Source: Parelaphostrongylus tenuis
Taxonomy: Eukaryota > Nematoda > Chromadorea > Rhabditida > Metastrongylidae
Reading direction: 5' to 3'
DNA length: 64,000 nt
Assembly: GCA_019055375.1 (NCBI GenBank)
Contig: JAHQIW010000203.1
Span: 62,001 to 126,000 of the forward strand
The notes under the pieces were generated by a model that saw only the letters and a program-made list of their open reading frames with translations, ran no database searches and was not told where the DNA came from. Made by a program: the position numbers and the translations under genes. Below are positions 21,701 to 32,199 of this stretch, piece after piece (the first letter of the stretch is position 1; every line of letters starts with the position of its first letter).

Positions 21701-23470
21701 CGTTGGCGATGTGGTGGGTTCTCTCTGCTGCTTTGCCACCCATTTTCATCTCACGGTCTGATCAAAAATGAACGCTGAATAAACAGCAAGTAAAACGAAA
21801 TTAGAAGCAAAACATAGAGCGAGAAAAGAGCATCAGAATGATATGTAGCATGGCCACATTCATTTGAGAATTATCCCAGTATCAAACGGCAGAAATCAGT
21901 ATTGCATAAACCGCCATTATTTTTGCATCATCATAGTATGAAATTGCAACGATACGGGTGAAAATCCAGGACTGCTTGTTTTTTGTTCGCACAATAGCTT
22001 GAATCACGAGAAAGTTGATGATGCACTTCATTTTTTGAGAAGCCTTTATATTGAGCTTCAACAGTAAAATTAAAATCGTATCTCATACTCGCGCATTTTC
22101 CCTGCACAAAGATTTTCTTTCAAACTTTTGCTAATCGTTTGATAGCTTAAAATCTTGCCATTTTCAAGGTATACTTGCCTTTGAAAAAAGAGTGCTTTTT
22201 ATGCATTAGCAGGCAGCAGAAGATTCGGTTTCGCACTCTGCTCGCATTCTTTGCTCCGGTATGTGGATGGGATCGATAGCGCAACATGAGTTGAAAAATC
22301 CCATCCACATACACACGAGCAAAAATTGCGCGCCGAGTTCGAAACCTAGTCTTCTGTAGGCTGTACAGCGAAACAAGAAGCCTTTTCAAAGATCAAGTAT
22401 ATAATCGAAATCGTTGAGATTTAAGCAATCGAATGGCTGTTGAAAGTCTAAGAGAAAAGCTTTGCCCAGCAAATAACACCACAGTGTGAAACAGAATTTT
22501 ATTTCTACTGTTACAGCGTGTTGAAAAGACCATTTCAGGAATATTTAAATTTCTGAATTTTTCGAGATTTAAGCCATTGAATGATTCCTAGAATTCCGAA
22601 GAAATTGAGAAACGCGTCTTTTCTTGGGGATTGAAACAGGTTGCGGATAGCGGTATTGACCCGGTTTTCTAACATAGGTGCTGTAGGACCAGATAGTTCA
22701 GCAAAAACGTAATGAGGTGAGAAAACAGCCGCTTAATCAGGCAGTGTAGTAGTATTTGTTTCCGAAGTGGATTTCCATGGTAAAACAGGGTTACACTTGA
22801 TGACAGATGAACTGAATATGTTAGTAGTTACGTAGTTGATTTAAGTGTTCAAGAATTGCTGATTGCAGGAGAATATCGATCTTTCATTTTTCATATTTTT
22901 ATCTTAGGTGCCAGAATTGAAAAAGGCGACAAGTTAAAAGTTCCACCTCACAAACTTAAGGAATTAGAGGAAGAGAAAGCTAAGGTATGTATGTTCTTTG
23001 AGTAATTTTCTCAAGGATTCTTCTTACTTGAGAGAAAAAACTAGTCACTTTCAATTTTCAATATATTTCAGAATGCACAAAAGGAGGAAGAAAAGAAGAA
23101 GCAAAAGGAGAGTGATATGAAGGGGGAGAAGGATAAAGACGAGAAGAGAGACGAAAAGAAGCAAGATAAGAAAACTGATGAAGAGAAGAAGAGCGAACAG
23201 AAGAAAGTGGAGAAATCTAAGCAAGGAGAAAAGGATCAAAAGACGCGAGACGAGAAAAATATGCAGGAGAAAAAAGACGAGAAGAACAAGATGAGAAAAG
23301 TAAGCAAGAAAAGAAAGAAGAAAAGAGGAAAGATGAGAAAAACTAGGCAGGAAAAGAAAGAACAAAAGAAGAAAGAGGAGAAAAATAAGCAAGAAAAGAA
23401 GAATGAGAAAGAGAACAAGATGAAGGACGACAAGAAGAGCAAGAAAGCTGACAAGAAAGTGGAACTGTGA
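15756..23470 (+). CDS. ER thioredoxin-fold protein, TXNDC12/ERp18-like, with Lys/Glu tail
   Basis: Likely a small ER-lumen thiol-disulfide oxidoreductase. Six exons join in phase: 15756-15870, 15968-16081, 16872-17024, 19057-19188, 22908-22984 and 23072-23470, giving 329 codons plus stop. Residues 1-22 ([22 protein letters not shown]) look like a signal peptide. The next ~150 residues follow the TXNDC12 pattern: [14 protein letters not shown], then active site TWCHACKALK, then [12 protein letters not shown] and [17 protein letters not shown]. The active site is C-H-A-C; the human protein has C-G-A-C as I recall it. Exon 6 adds about 130 residues of alternating Lys/Glu ending in KVEL, reminiscent of the KDEL-type ER signal, although V is not standard at that position. 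Human TXNDC12 has 172 residues and lacks such a tail. Residues 270-290 contain no acidic residue. Introns 3 and 4 are large and carry transposon relics. Confidence 0.9.
17555..17840 (-). repeat. SINE S2 in intron 3 of the thioredoxin-fold gene
   Basis: Tail ATGACCCGTCATCACTAGTA at about 17559, then the body word TTTCACGTGATGTTTCGGCTG. It matches the copies near 3.3 and 11.0 kb, and the tRNA-like head is poorly preserved. Confidence 0.45.
18190..18995. mobile_element. Inverted-repeat transposon IR1, degraded, in intron 3
   Basis: IR1 internal words recur: AAGATTATATTTCACACACA at 18254, CGCTTATATTTCGCTAGACG at 18295, CTGTTCGATAGCAGTAAG at 18489, and right-arm TTTAAGCTTTCGAATGGTTGC at 18910. 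A second, partly duplicated left arm near 18360-18480 suggests nested or rearranged copies. The 147-residue minus-strand frame at 17846-18289 crosses its edge and is not a gene. Confidence 0.5.
20765..21752 (-). pseudogene. Mariner transposase pseudogene
   Basis: Nearly the whole transposase is recognisable on the minus strand, spread over several frames. The N-terminal helix-turn-helix region is at 21749-21600 ([15 protein letters not shown]). Next come a [16 protein letters not shown] stretch at about 21350-21320 with the first catalytic Asp, then [10 protein letters not shown] at about 21200, DTMHQK at about 21125, [10 protein letters not shown] at about 21100, [10 protein letters not shown] at about 21055 (the family's second catalytic Asp is Asn here), LPHPSHS, and a C-terminal [17 protein letters not shown] at about 20850-20800. 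It resembles C. elegans-type mariner transposases. Frameshifts and stops show it is dead. It sits in intron 4 of the thioredoxin-fold gene, antisense to it. Confidence 0.85.
22020..22640. repeat. Old IR1-related repeat in intron 4
   Basis: Recurrent words such as GATTTAAGCAATCGAATGGCTG (22420) and GATTTAAGCCATTGAATGATTC (22567), each followed by AAAAGCTTTGCCCAGC- or GAAACAGAATTTTATTT-like sequence, are shared with 24.4-24.8 and 47.2-48.0 kb. They appear to be ancient members of, or cousins to, IR1. A hairpin is also visible at 22259-22313 (TATGTGGATGGGAT and ATCCCATCCACATA). Confidence 0.4.
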
Positions 23471-23584
23471 TTTGTTAACATTTCTTGTGATCATCTATGG
23501 GGTAATTATTAATTTTTGTGATAATTGTTGTATTGATGAAGCGCCATTTGTTGTAAAATTGTGTGAAATTGTTTTTTGATTTTA

Positions 23585-23590
23585 AATAAA
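23585..23590 (+). terminator. Poly(A) signal AATAAA of the thioredoxin-fold gene
   Basis: Canonical AATAAA 115 bp after the TGA stop at 23470, in a T-rich 3' region. No other strong signal lies between. Confidence 0.7.
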
Positions 23591-24236
23591 TTTTGAGATA
23601 CTTAGACGTTTTTTCGTACAATATATGAATATAATTTAAATGCACATGATGTTTCTTTTAAGAACCACAGGCAATTGTGCTGAACTCCAGCATCTGAAAG
23701 AATTATTTGATTACCTTTTAAATTCTTTCAGTATCACCAAAAGATAAATGAAAGTGGCAGATAAAGGGGACAGTTACCGAGAGAGACAGAGGATGTTTTC
23801 AATCTCCGGACAATTTATGGATTCAGTTAGCTGATGAATGTTAACATTTGTCTATAGTTACATTGTCCAATAAGATTCTACACGACTAGTCACGTTATTT
23901 GGGCAGAGCTGAGAGTTCGCCGACTGAAATATGGAATTGAAACAGTGATTATACGCAGGAAAGATTGAGTCTGACCTTAAATCACCCTCCTTGTTGCTTC
24001 TTGAAATCTATTTCATTCATCATTACAGGTCTGACTAATAAATCACATCATTGCCCTACACACTTGTGCCGGTCTACCAATTATCAAATCGGTTCTCTTC
24101 TTATTCATCCAGAAGGAGGTTATAGTAATTTACTGACTGTTGAGGAATAGAGAAGTAGGGATACTTTTGCCGCTTCCTTTATCGCCGTTTAGACCCTTGT
24201 AAAAACATGTTTCTTAGTCTTTTTCAATGTTTAAAT

Positions 24237-24350
24237 ATACCCAACAATGTAGAGTGCTGTGCAAAAACGTATGCGTTAGCCGGAATTCGAACCCAGATCT
24301 CACTCTTCCCGGAAGCGTGTGCTAACCGTTACACCACCGACGCATGTTCA
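24237..24350 (-). repeat. tRNA-like SINE S4, single arm
   Basis: Minus strand: GGTGTAACGGTTAGCACACG (A-box-like), CTGGGTTCGAATTCCGG (B-box-like), then GCACAGCACTCTACATTGTTGGGTATA at the end. This is the same end sequence as the palindrome at 31.78-32.14 kb. It is not a functional tRNA, since no cloverleaf with paired acceptor ends is seen. Confidence 0.6.
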
Positions 24351-24379
24351 AATATCGTTCGACAACACAAAACCATTTG

Positions 24380-24790
24380 AGGTTCAAAAAAGCTTTCTTA
24401 TAGCTGAAAGAGCATAGTAAAATTACTTGAATATCGAAAACGGCCACAAAAACGTTTTTTGCCAAGGTATCGAAGTGAGGAGCGGATAATAGAAGTGATC
24501 CAGTTTTTGCGAAACCTAATCTTCTTTTGGCTTTTACAGCGTAATCGTAGTCTATTCTAGAAACGAAATAAATCACTGAAATCCTCAAGATCTGATCTGT
24601 TAATTGATTATAAAACTTCCGAAGCAGAGGCTTTAGTCAGCGGGAAATTTGTAAGTGAGAAACTAAATATTATTTTTGCTCTTTCAGAGCAATAACAAGG
24701 CTTTTTTGATATGGAATGCACCGTTGAAATTCTTTTGATTTGAGCTATAGAATGATTACTTAATCGTCGATAACAAGCACAAAGTAAACT
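24380..24790. repeat. Old IR1-related repeat
   Basis: The words CACTGAAATCCTCAAGATCTG and GAAGCAGAGGCTTTAGTCAGC, and a TATTTTTGCTCTTTCAG stretch, match the 22.4 and 47.5 kb repeats at moderate divergence. No coding potential is seen. Confidence 0.35.
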
Positions 24791-25069
24791 TTTTCTGAAT
24801 AGTCGAAACGGCGATCAGATAACGGAGAAGTATCGCAAATCATGTCATCCATAATGCTGAGTGATATGCAAAACACGTTAACCAATTGCGCTATCGACAC
24901 TTGTCTTCTGTTGTCACTCATTTTATCATTAGAACGCACTGATCTGTCAAAAGTCAACCGTCAACGGTTTAGCTTGACAAGCACATCTCGTCACTAATCC
25001 CAGTATGTGAGAGATATTGGATATGTTAACAACAAGATAGAAACCTTTTTGTTTGACAGCTTTTAGCAG

Positions 25070-25230
25070 TGTTATGATGTTACAAATATATATCCCCAAT
25101 AATGCTAAGTAATATGGAAATATTGAGTCTCAAGTGCGAATCGAACCCGCATTTCACCTTTCCTGGAAGACGGGGCCCGCTAATCAGTTGCACTACTGAC
25201 GCTCCTGTTCTTTCAAGAATCATCTCGATA
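25070..25230 (-). repeat. tRNA-like S3 module
   Basis: S3 terminal words (TGTTATGATGTTACAAATAT, ATAATGCTAAGTAATATGG) are followed on the minus strand by a tRNA-like segment: GCGTCAGTAGTGCAACTG as A-box-like and GCGGGTTCGATTCGC as B-box-like. A related, more decayed module lies at 24840-25000. Confidence 0.55.
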
Positions 25231-25257
25231 TATTTTCATGAAAATATTATATCAATA

Positions 25258-25515
25258 ACAGTGCCGGGGGCGCGTGGAGAGCGGTTGTGATGCTCGTAGC
25301 GACGCCGAGCCCCACCCCCAAACTCTCTCCGACCAGAACGTCCTGTGGAAAGCCACAGCCAGGCTATCCTCGAGAATGCCAAGAGATTTTTCTCAACCAG
25401 TATTTCTACGCCGTTCGAGAAGAAGACAAAAAACGAATGGAATTATAAAAGTATTGGGATCCGCACAGCGAAAAAAGAGCTGTAATGATGGATCATATAC
25501 AGTGAAATAAAATAA
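25258..25515 (+). repeat. SINE family S2, near complete
   Basis: It begins GGGGGCGCGTGGAGAGCGGT, runs through ACAGCCAGGCTATCCTCGAG and TTCTACGCCGTTCGAGAAG, and ends ATGATGGATCATATACAGTG then AATAAAATAAA. It aligns along its whole length with 43.03-43.29 kb (plus) and 27.74-27.96 kb (minus). Confidence 0.7.
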
Positions 25516-25519
25516 AATA

Positions 25520-27730
25520 ACAGACAACAAATGTCATATTGGTGTCATAAATATTGTCCAAATACAAGAAACAGAGCTTACTTTTCAGCAAGAAAAATAA
25601 TGACCAATCACAGAATGATCATTAGATTGAAGAATTGAAAAGCACAAATGGTAGCAAAATTATTGATTTTTATGACAATAATGGCGATACTGTAACCTCC
25701 ACCACTTTCATTTCGGCACAGATTTGAACCATGTCCTATATTGGTTGAGCGGTAAATGTGGAACGACTCGCTCATGTTATTTTGCTGTACGATTGGACAA
25801 TCATTTGACAGCGCTGTTAATGAATTTCTCATGATCAATATATCGATTTCCCTTGTTTTTATACGAAATAAACTTATGTAAACACTCATGAATCATTTAC
25901 TTTATTTAAGTAGATAAATTCAGACCATTCAAACTCGTCGCACTACGTCATTTTCATTCATTCCTCTCGATTCATTTCATGTTGTTCTTATATTTCTTCA
26001 CTTCATACCTTTTGCATCGATTCAGAAGCAGCTGTCATTCCAATGTACACATATATTAGAGGTGAGTCGTTGAATCATATAACTCACAAAGCATTTTCTT
26101 CTCAAATTTGGCGCACGTCATATAAAGGTTCCTCAACATTTTTTTGGGGTTGCCCCACAATTTCTGCACTGTTGTCTTGGTCAGTTTTTTGTCCTATTGG
26201 GGTTAATGCCAAAAGGCTGTGGTACGTTGGAAAATGTTCTAGCAGCTTTAGCCAGACACCTGGACGGGGTCATAACGCCATTGCTGTTATCTAATTGAAA
26301 TTGGCTACTGCAAAATGCTATCTTGCACGACGATGAAGTTACCGTCTCTTCCGTGCCCTGAAGCAGCAACTCGAGAGAAAAACTCAAAGTTTGAACCAAC
26401 TCAAAAGTGATTTCACCGACTTCTTTGATCGTATCCTCATTCTTTCTGGAAGGAAGGCATGGAAGCTTCGCCCAGCAAATGGTTGTATTCTTATTGACAT
26501 AATGGTGGTTATACTGTTTACCTGAATGATTTCTTCGAACAAATGACAACTGACTTAACCAAATGAAATTGTGGGATAGCCCACTTAGAGCAAACACCGA
26601 ACGAAGTATAAGTACCAATTTTTTCTTTCGACTATTTTGAAAAACTAAAGAATAATGTACTACATCCGTACTGATCCAATGAATCAGGAATAGCCGAATC
26701 CGGCCTGTTAGAATCGTCTCACTTCAGTGCGCCGAATAATTGCCGAGGTCGGTGCCATCAACGAGATTAGTATATGCTACGGAAGATTTAGTTATCATGC
26801 AATATACTACCCTATGATCTACACAAGTTAGAGTGATGAAATAATCCACGGAGAAGAAATAATAATGGTTACTTAGCGATGCCAAGAAAAAGCCAGCCTC
26901 GACCAATAATCAGTTACTAGAAGTGAAATCGAAATATTCACACTTCTCAGTGAAATTTACATGCTGGCTCAACTAGCACAATGATTACCGATTGTTCTAT
27001 CGGTAAGCAAGGAGATCCTAATGTCAGTGTCAGTGCGAGTAGTGAGTGCGAACCATTCAGGTGTATGACCAAACTGAATTATGAAAAATGTCATTGGCGG
27101 GTTGGAAGTTTTGATGAGAAGTGACTTAGTTGTTAAGGATTGTTTATTGTAGTACTGAAACCTGAAGTTCACTTGCTCAATCAATTATGGCGGCTTCCTT
27201 CAATATCCGAAGGATAGCTGCTTATCTATCGGAGGGTAGACAAAACTGCGATCGCATGAGTAGCATCATACTGTTTCCGATATCTAAGCACATTTATCTG
27301 TGAACATTTGATATTTTTTCTCATTTTCTATCTAGAGATCCTTTTTCGGATAGGGTGCTAATCCAACATTTCTTCTAATCTGTTCAGTATTTTTCATTTC
27401 TTTTTTGGAAAGGTTACATGATTTAGTCATGAGGTTCGGAGAACACTCGAAGGTTTTATTGCTCTCATGACGTTGCTGAAGGTTAATCAAGTCAACTTTC
27501 TCTGCAATATTAGCATAGCTCAGTCAGAGTGGGTAGAAGCTTTACCAAAGTCAGCTTGTGTCCTTTCATAGATTGGACGGAGCTTTTTTTAAAGCAAAGT
27601 GTTACCAATATTAGATCCTAGAGGATGTGAGACTTCATTGGTCAGTGACGCGATTGAATAAAAGAGCATACGCGATGTCCACCATTGCTCTTCACTTTTC
27701 TTTGCACTTTATTGATCCACCCTTAATGTT
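25520..27730. other. Intergenic stretch, no supported gene
   Basis: The longest open frame (26181-26618, minus, 145 codons) has no recognisable domain and no splice or start support. A short plus-strand segment at about 26160-26295 is open in two frames (one reads FVLLGLMPKGCGTLENVLAA), but I cannot assign it. The tRNA-like words near 26962 and 27505 are too weak to call. Confidence 0.35.
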
Positions 27731-27737
27731 TTTTTTT

Positions 27738-27965
27738 TCTTGTGCAGATCTTAGTACTTAGTGCATTCAGTTCGTTTTCTGTCTTCTTCTTGAACGTCGC
27801 AGAATACTGGTTGATCGAAGCACCTTGCAATCTCGAGGATAGCCTAGTTGTGGCGTTGGGCATTGTTGTTGACTGCCGGAGAGAGTTGGGGGTAGAGCCC
27901 CGCTCCATGTGCAGCGCGACGGACATCACAACCTTTCCGCCACGATGTTCCACCATTGCTCTTCA
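27738..27965 (-). repeat. SINE family S2
   Basis: The minus strand reads GTGGCGGAAAGGTTGTGATG, then ACAACTAGGCTATCCTCGAG, CTGCGACGTTCAAGAAGAAG, and a GTGCACTAAG-type end. It is collinear with 25.26 and 43.03 kb. Confidence 0.65.
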
Positions 27966-28173
27966 CGTCTCCCAATCTATTGAATAATGACTAAATCAAT
28001 GGAAAAGAGTGTCGCTCATTTTCCTGCTGTAGATTTTCGAAATAAAACTGTAGTGAAGCAGATGTTAAGTTTCTAAGGCTCATTCGAAGCTTACACCTGT
28101 TGAAAATAAACAGTCAAATCAACACACTTGTGCTAGAATTTTACTGTTATTTGAAAATACTGCTCGTGTTCAG

Positions 28174-31100
28174 TACTTCAGAACTGTGCCCACCTGGCAT
28201 GATGACATTGACTGGATCGCGTCATGTACGCACCTGTAACGACCAGTGTCCATCAGGATCCAGCTGTATTCAGGGTATATGCTGCACACATCCAGTGTCT
28301 TGCAATCATTACACTTATAGGTATGTTATCAAGTTTATGTCTATAAGGAATGTAAAGCGTTGAGTCAACTAACAAAGTAAGGTGGAAACGTTTTGAGTCG
28401 CATACAACTCAGTGAATAAAACTCGTCGTTGCTGAAGCTCGTGTCAAAACCAAACCACTAGTGAATAATAACTTTTCCAAGATATCTCGAATTCTGCTCT
28501 CACCCATATCGCTAGTAGCCTGTCATTTTCATCATCATGATAGATTGGTGGTTTTCCCAAAAATTGCAGCTGCATTTTCTTTTATATTTTGTTGTTATAA
28601 CAGCTGTGAGGCGCAGTGGTTTAAAGGTACTCTGCGGCACACATGATCGATTAATTGGTGGTTGGTTTGGTCTCCGCCCAAGACTCACCAAGCCTTCCAT
28701 TCCTCTGATTTCGGTAAATTGGTGCCAGACTTGTTTGAGAGAACAGTATCCTCATCTTGATACATCAGTGGGGCACTGCGAGTCATTGTATAGACCAGAT
28801 ATGCATTCAGTCACCTCATCAAAAACCGAAGAAAACTATCCGTTATTCTCTAATTCCAAACACTATGATTACTTATGAGCATTACTTGGTATGAGAGGTA
28901 TCAAAACTAAAAACTTTTCACGTAATATTTTTAGCGCAACCTGATGGGATTGAATGGCAGTAACTGTATGATTAAGTAATAAACGAACGCAATTCTTTAT
29001 ACACAAACCCTGTAGTATAAAATTAATAAGAAAAACTCGAGGATTCTCTATGGACGGAGAACAACATCCCGATTAGGTACGCTTGTTTTTCGGGTCAAAC
29101 GCAGCGATTTCAACTGTCGTCACCAAACGGTAATCCAGGTGTGAAGCGAATGTACGAAGAAGATCACAGAAGAGATTTTGAACCTTTCATGTTGTAAATC
29201 TTCTAAAAAACTTGACCTGTGGAACTGAAGATATTATTGTCTCTGCCGCGCAAAGAACTTCTCAATGAGCCCTCCTTTTTCTTCTTTGGAGGCTGTGCGG
29301 GTATTCGAACTTTGCAGGCTTTTTTCTTCTTGATTCTGAAAATTCTATCTCAAATTGCATCACAATAGTATACAAATACTGGGGACTCTCATAATAGAAA
29401 TCTTCATTCAGATATCCCTCACAGTATTCGTGTTTGCCTCGTGTGAAGAAAAATTGTCCTGATGATCATAAGTGTGTGCCGAGTAGCCGGGAAGGAATGT
29501 ACATGTGCTGTAAGGCCAGGCCAAGTCACTCTCCTCCCGTACCACCGGAAAAATCCGTTTGTCCAGGTAATATTTCAGTATTTCCCGCACTATGTTAGAA
29601 ATAGAATCGGAGAACTCTTACTATTCATAGTTTTAGGTAAATCGAAGTCACAAAATGGCCTTAATATCATCGACTAATGTTCAATGAATGGATGTTAGTA
29701 ATTTTTATATGGCATAGCGTATCTTGACGCTTAATTGATTACTAGAAATAAGTCGAATTTGAATAATTGAATTGTAGTAATTCGATCGAGATTAAATCTA
29801 TTACATTAGCCCGAATTGTATGAGTTTGTGCTTATCAAACAAGGTAAAGAAAACAAATAGTAGTTCAGATCAAGCACATCTCACAACGTTTCTTCTAAGA
29901 TCGAGATAATTTTCTTTCATTACTATGATTCAAACGTTTAATATCATTCTTCACACATATATTTTAGCCAGTCATCCGGTGATCAGCAGCAATCGGCAGC
30001 AATTAAGGCTCTGTTCAGACTGTCAGAAAGGGTAATGTCACCCACTTAATTACACTTCATTCCGAAAAAATCGAATATAGCGATAAAGCTCCCAAAAATA
30101 TTCATAAAAGACCGTTTTTCTTGCAGCTACTATACTGAACTGCAATAAGCATAAAAACGTTTGAAATAAACAGTCACCATCCTCAAAAGTATAGAGCTTT
30201 TAAATTTAGCTTTAGGTCTTGGTTTTCTGCGGAAATTAACAACAAAAAAGTAATGACTAATCTCAAAAAAAAAGACCTCCATTGTCTACGACTATTGTGC
30301 CACCGTTCTGTAAGACTCCGAATCTGCTCGAAATACCATTACAGGCCCTTTGAATCCAACACTTTTTTGCATGCTTCTTCAATTTCATTTAATGACACAA
30401 ATCGACGGCCATTAAAAAGTATTGCATTGATGGAAAGAGGCTATAAACGGATGGAACAACGTCTGGACTGTAGGCGAGAGGGGAGGGGTAGGGGTGCGGT
30501 AGAACTTCGATGCCGTTCAACCTCTTGTGCTTCTTTATGCTTCGATGAGCTTATGCAGGTACTAGCGAACTCCTTGTGGGCATAGTCAAGTTGATACAAC
30601 TTACTAACAACGGTCCACTGCAAAACACCAAACTCCAGCAGAATCATTAGTGCTTGATAAAAGTTCAGCAAGCAAAACGGCTTGCAATTCACTTTCAACA
30701 AAAGCAGATGGTCGGCCAAAACGAAGCATGTCTTCAAGGTCAAAATTGTCTTTTTCAAATCATACTAATCTAATTGGCTGCTTTTAGAATCGTTAAACTA
30801 TTTCTCCAATAATGCCGGATCAATACACGTAAATCATACTGTTCAATAAACACTGAAATCAATGTACTAAAGAATTAAATGCAAAACTATCAACGAAAAA
30901 TCACACGAAGAGGTCAGAAATGGAGCTTTCAAAAATTTCACAGGAACTTTTTGCTCAGTCTAGTAATTTCAAGCATATCTGGCCTGTATTAGGTGTAGAA
31001 ATATGACTCCACCATTTTAAGGGTTTAAATATTCAATCAATACAAAAATTTTTACACTGAAGACTATTTAAATATGATTTCATCACTAACTATAAGATTT

Positions 31101-32153
31101 TCCTACTCTAAGTTGCGAATGCCATCTAGGAAAAATTTGCTGAGTGGAGTGGTAAATTTTTGGCAAATTTTTTGAAAATTTGCTAATTTGTAGTTCGAAT
31201 TTGAGATTTAAAGTGGTAATCTGATGGATCAATGTCGGGAGAGTAAAGCGGGTAAAGCAAAATCTCTCAAAGTCTCCATCCTCAGCTTTTTATAAAGTTT
31301 TGATTGGTTTTGCAACATGAGTTCGAATCTTACGACCCTTTGCGGTCGTTTTCTTTGCAATTCATGGTCTGATCGTTACATATTGTTGATAAATTGCTAC
31401 ATTAATCGTTTCACCAGATATCAAGAGCTCGCAGGAGGACGTCTCTCTGGCCCCACCGAATGCACACCAAACCTTTCCGTAAATATTCTGTTTTGCAGTC
31501 AATTTGACTAGTTGGCCGTGTACGCTCCATGATCTCCTCCAGATTGTTAAAATGAAATGCTCTTTTCGCCTCCAGTCACTATGCCATAAGTAAAAGTTTT
31601 CCTTCTTGTCGGCGACAGTTATCTTCGAACTAAATATGAAAAGTAAAGCATAGGCGTTTTTCGGATACAAAAGTCATCTTCAAAGTTCTACAAAACCATT
31701 ATATAAAATATTTTGCATATATAAACGTATAGAATTATTTTTATTTAACCGCTTTAGCGGGTGGTATGTTTTCATAAATATACCCAATAACATAGAGTGA
31801 TGTGCATTCGCATCAGGCGGAACTAGAACCCGCACCTTACTCTATCCGGGAGCGCGTGCTCTAACCCGTTACACTACTGACTCCCATTTTGCATACCACT
31901 TTTTCTACGGTACAGCGCATCTATCTGACAGCCGCCAGCCGTCAATGGCAATGGCCCGGCGCGGGTAGTTGGTATCGACACTGAACTCAGATGCGCTTTA
32001 GCGTAGAAAGAGTGGTGTGTAAAATGGGCGTCAGTAGTGTAAAGGGTTAGAGTACGCGCTCCCGGATAATGTGAGGTGCAGGTTCTAGTCCTGGCTGACG
32101 CGAAAGTCTTGTACATTACTCTACATTACTGGGTATAAATATATAATATATTT

Positions 32154-32199
<46 letters not shown>

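Noticed and set aside
23051..23494. 147-residue Leu-rich, membrane-like frame on the minus strand
   Set aside because: It is the exact antisense of the Lys/Glu tail of the thioredoxin-fold protein; AAG/GAA repeats read as CTT/TTC produce Leu/Phe.
26181..26618. 145-residue minus-strand frame
   Set aside because: No domain, no splice or start context and no conserved pattern; the plus strand is equally open in short stretches.
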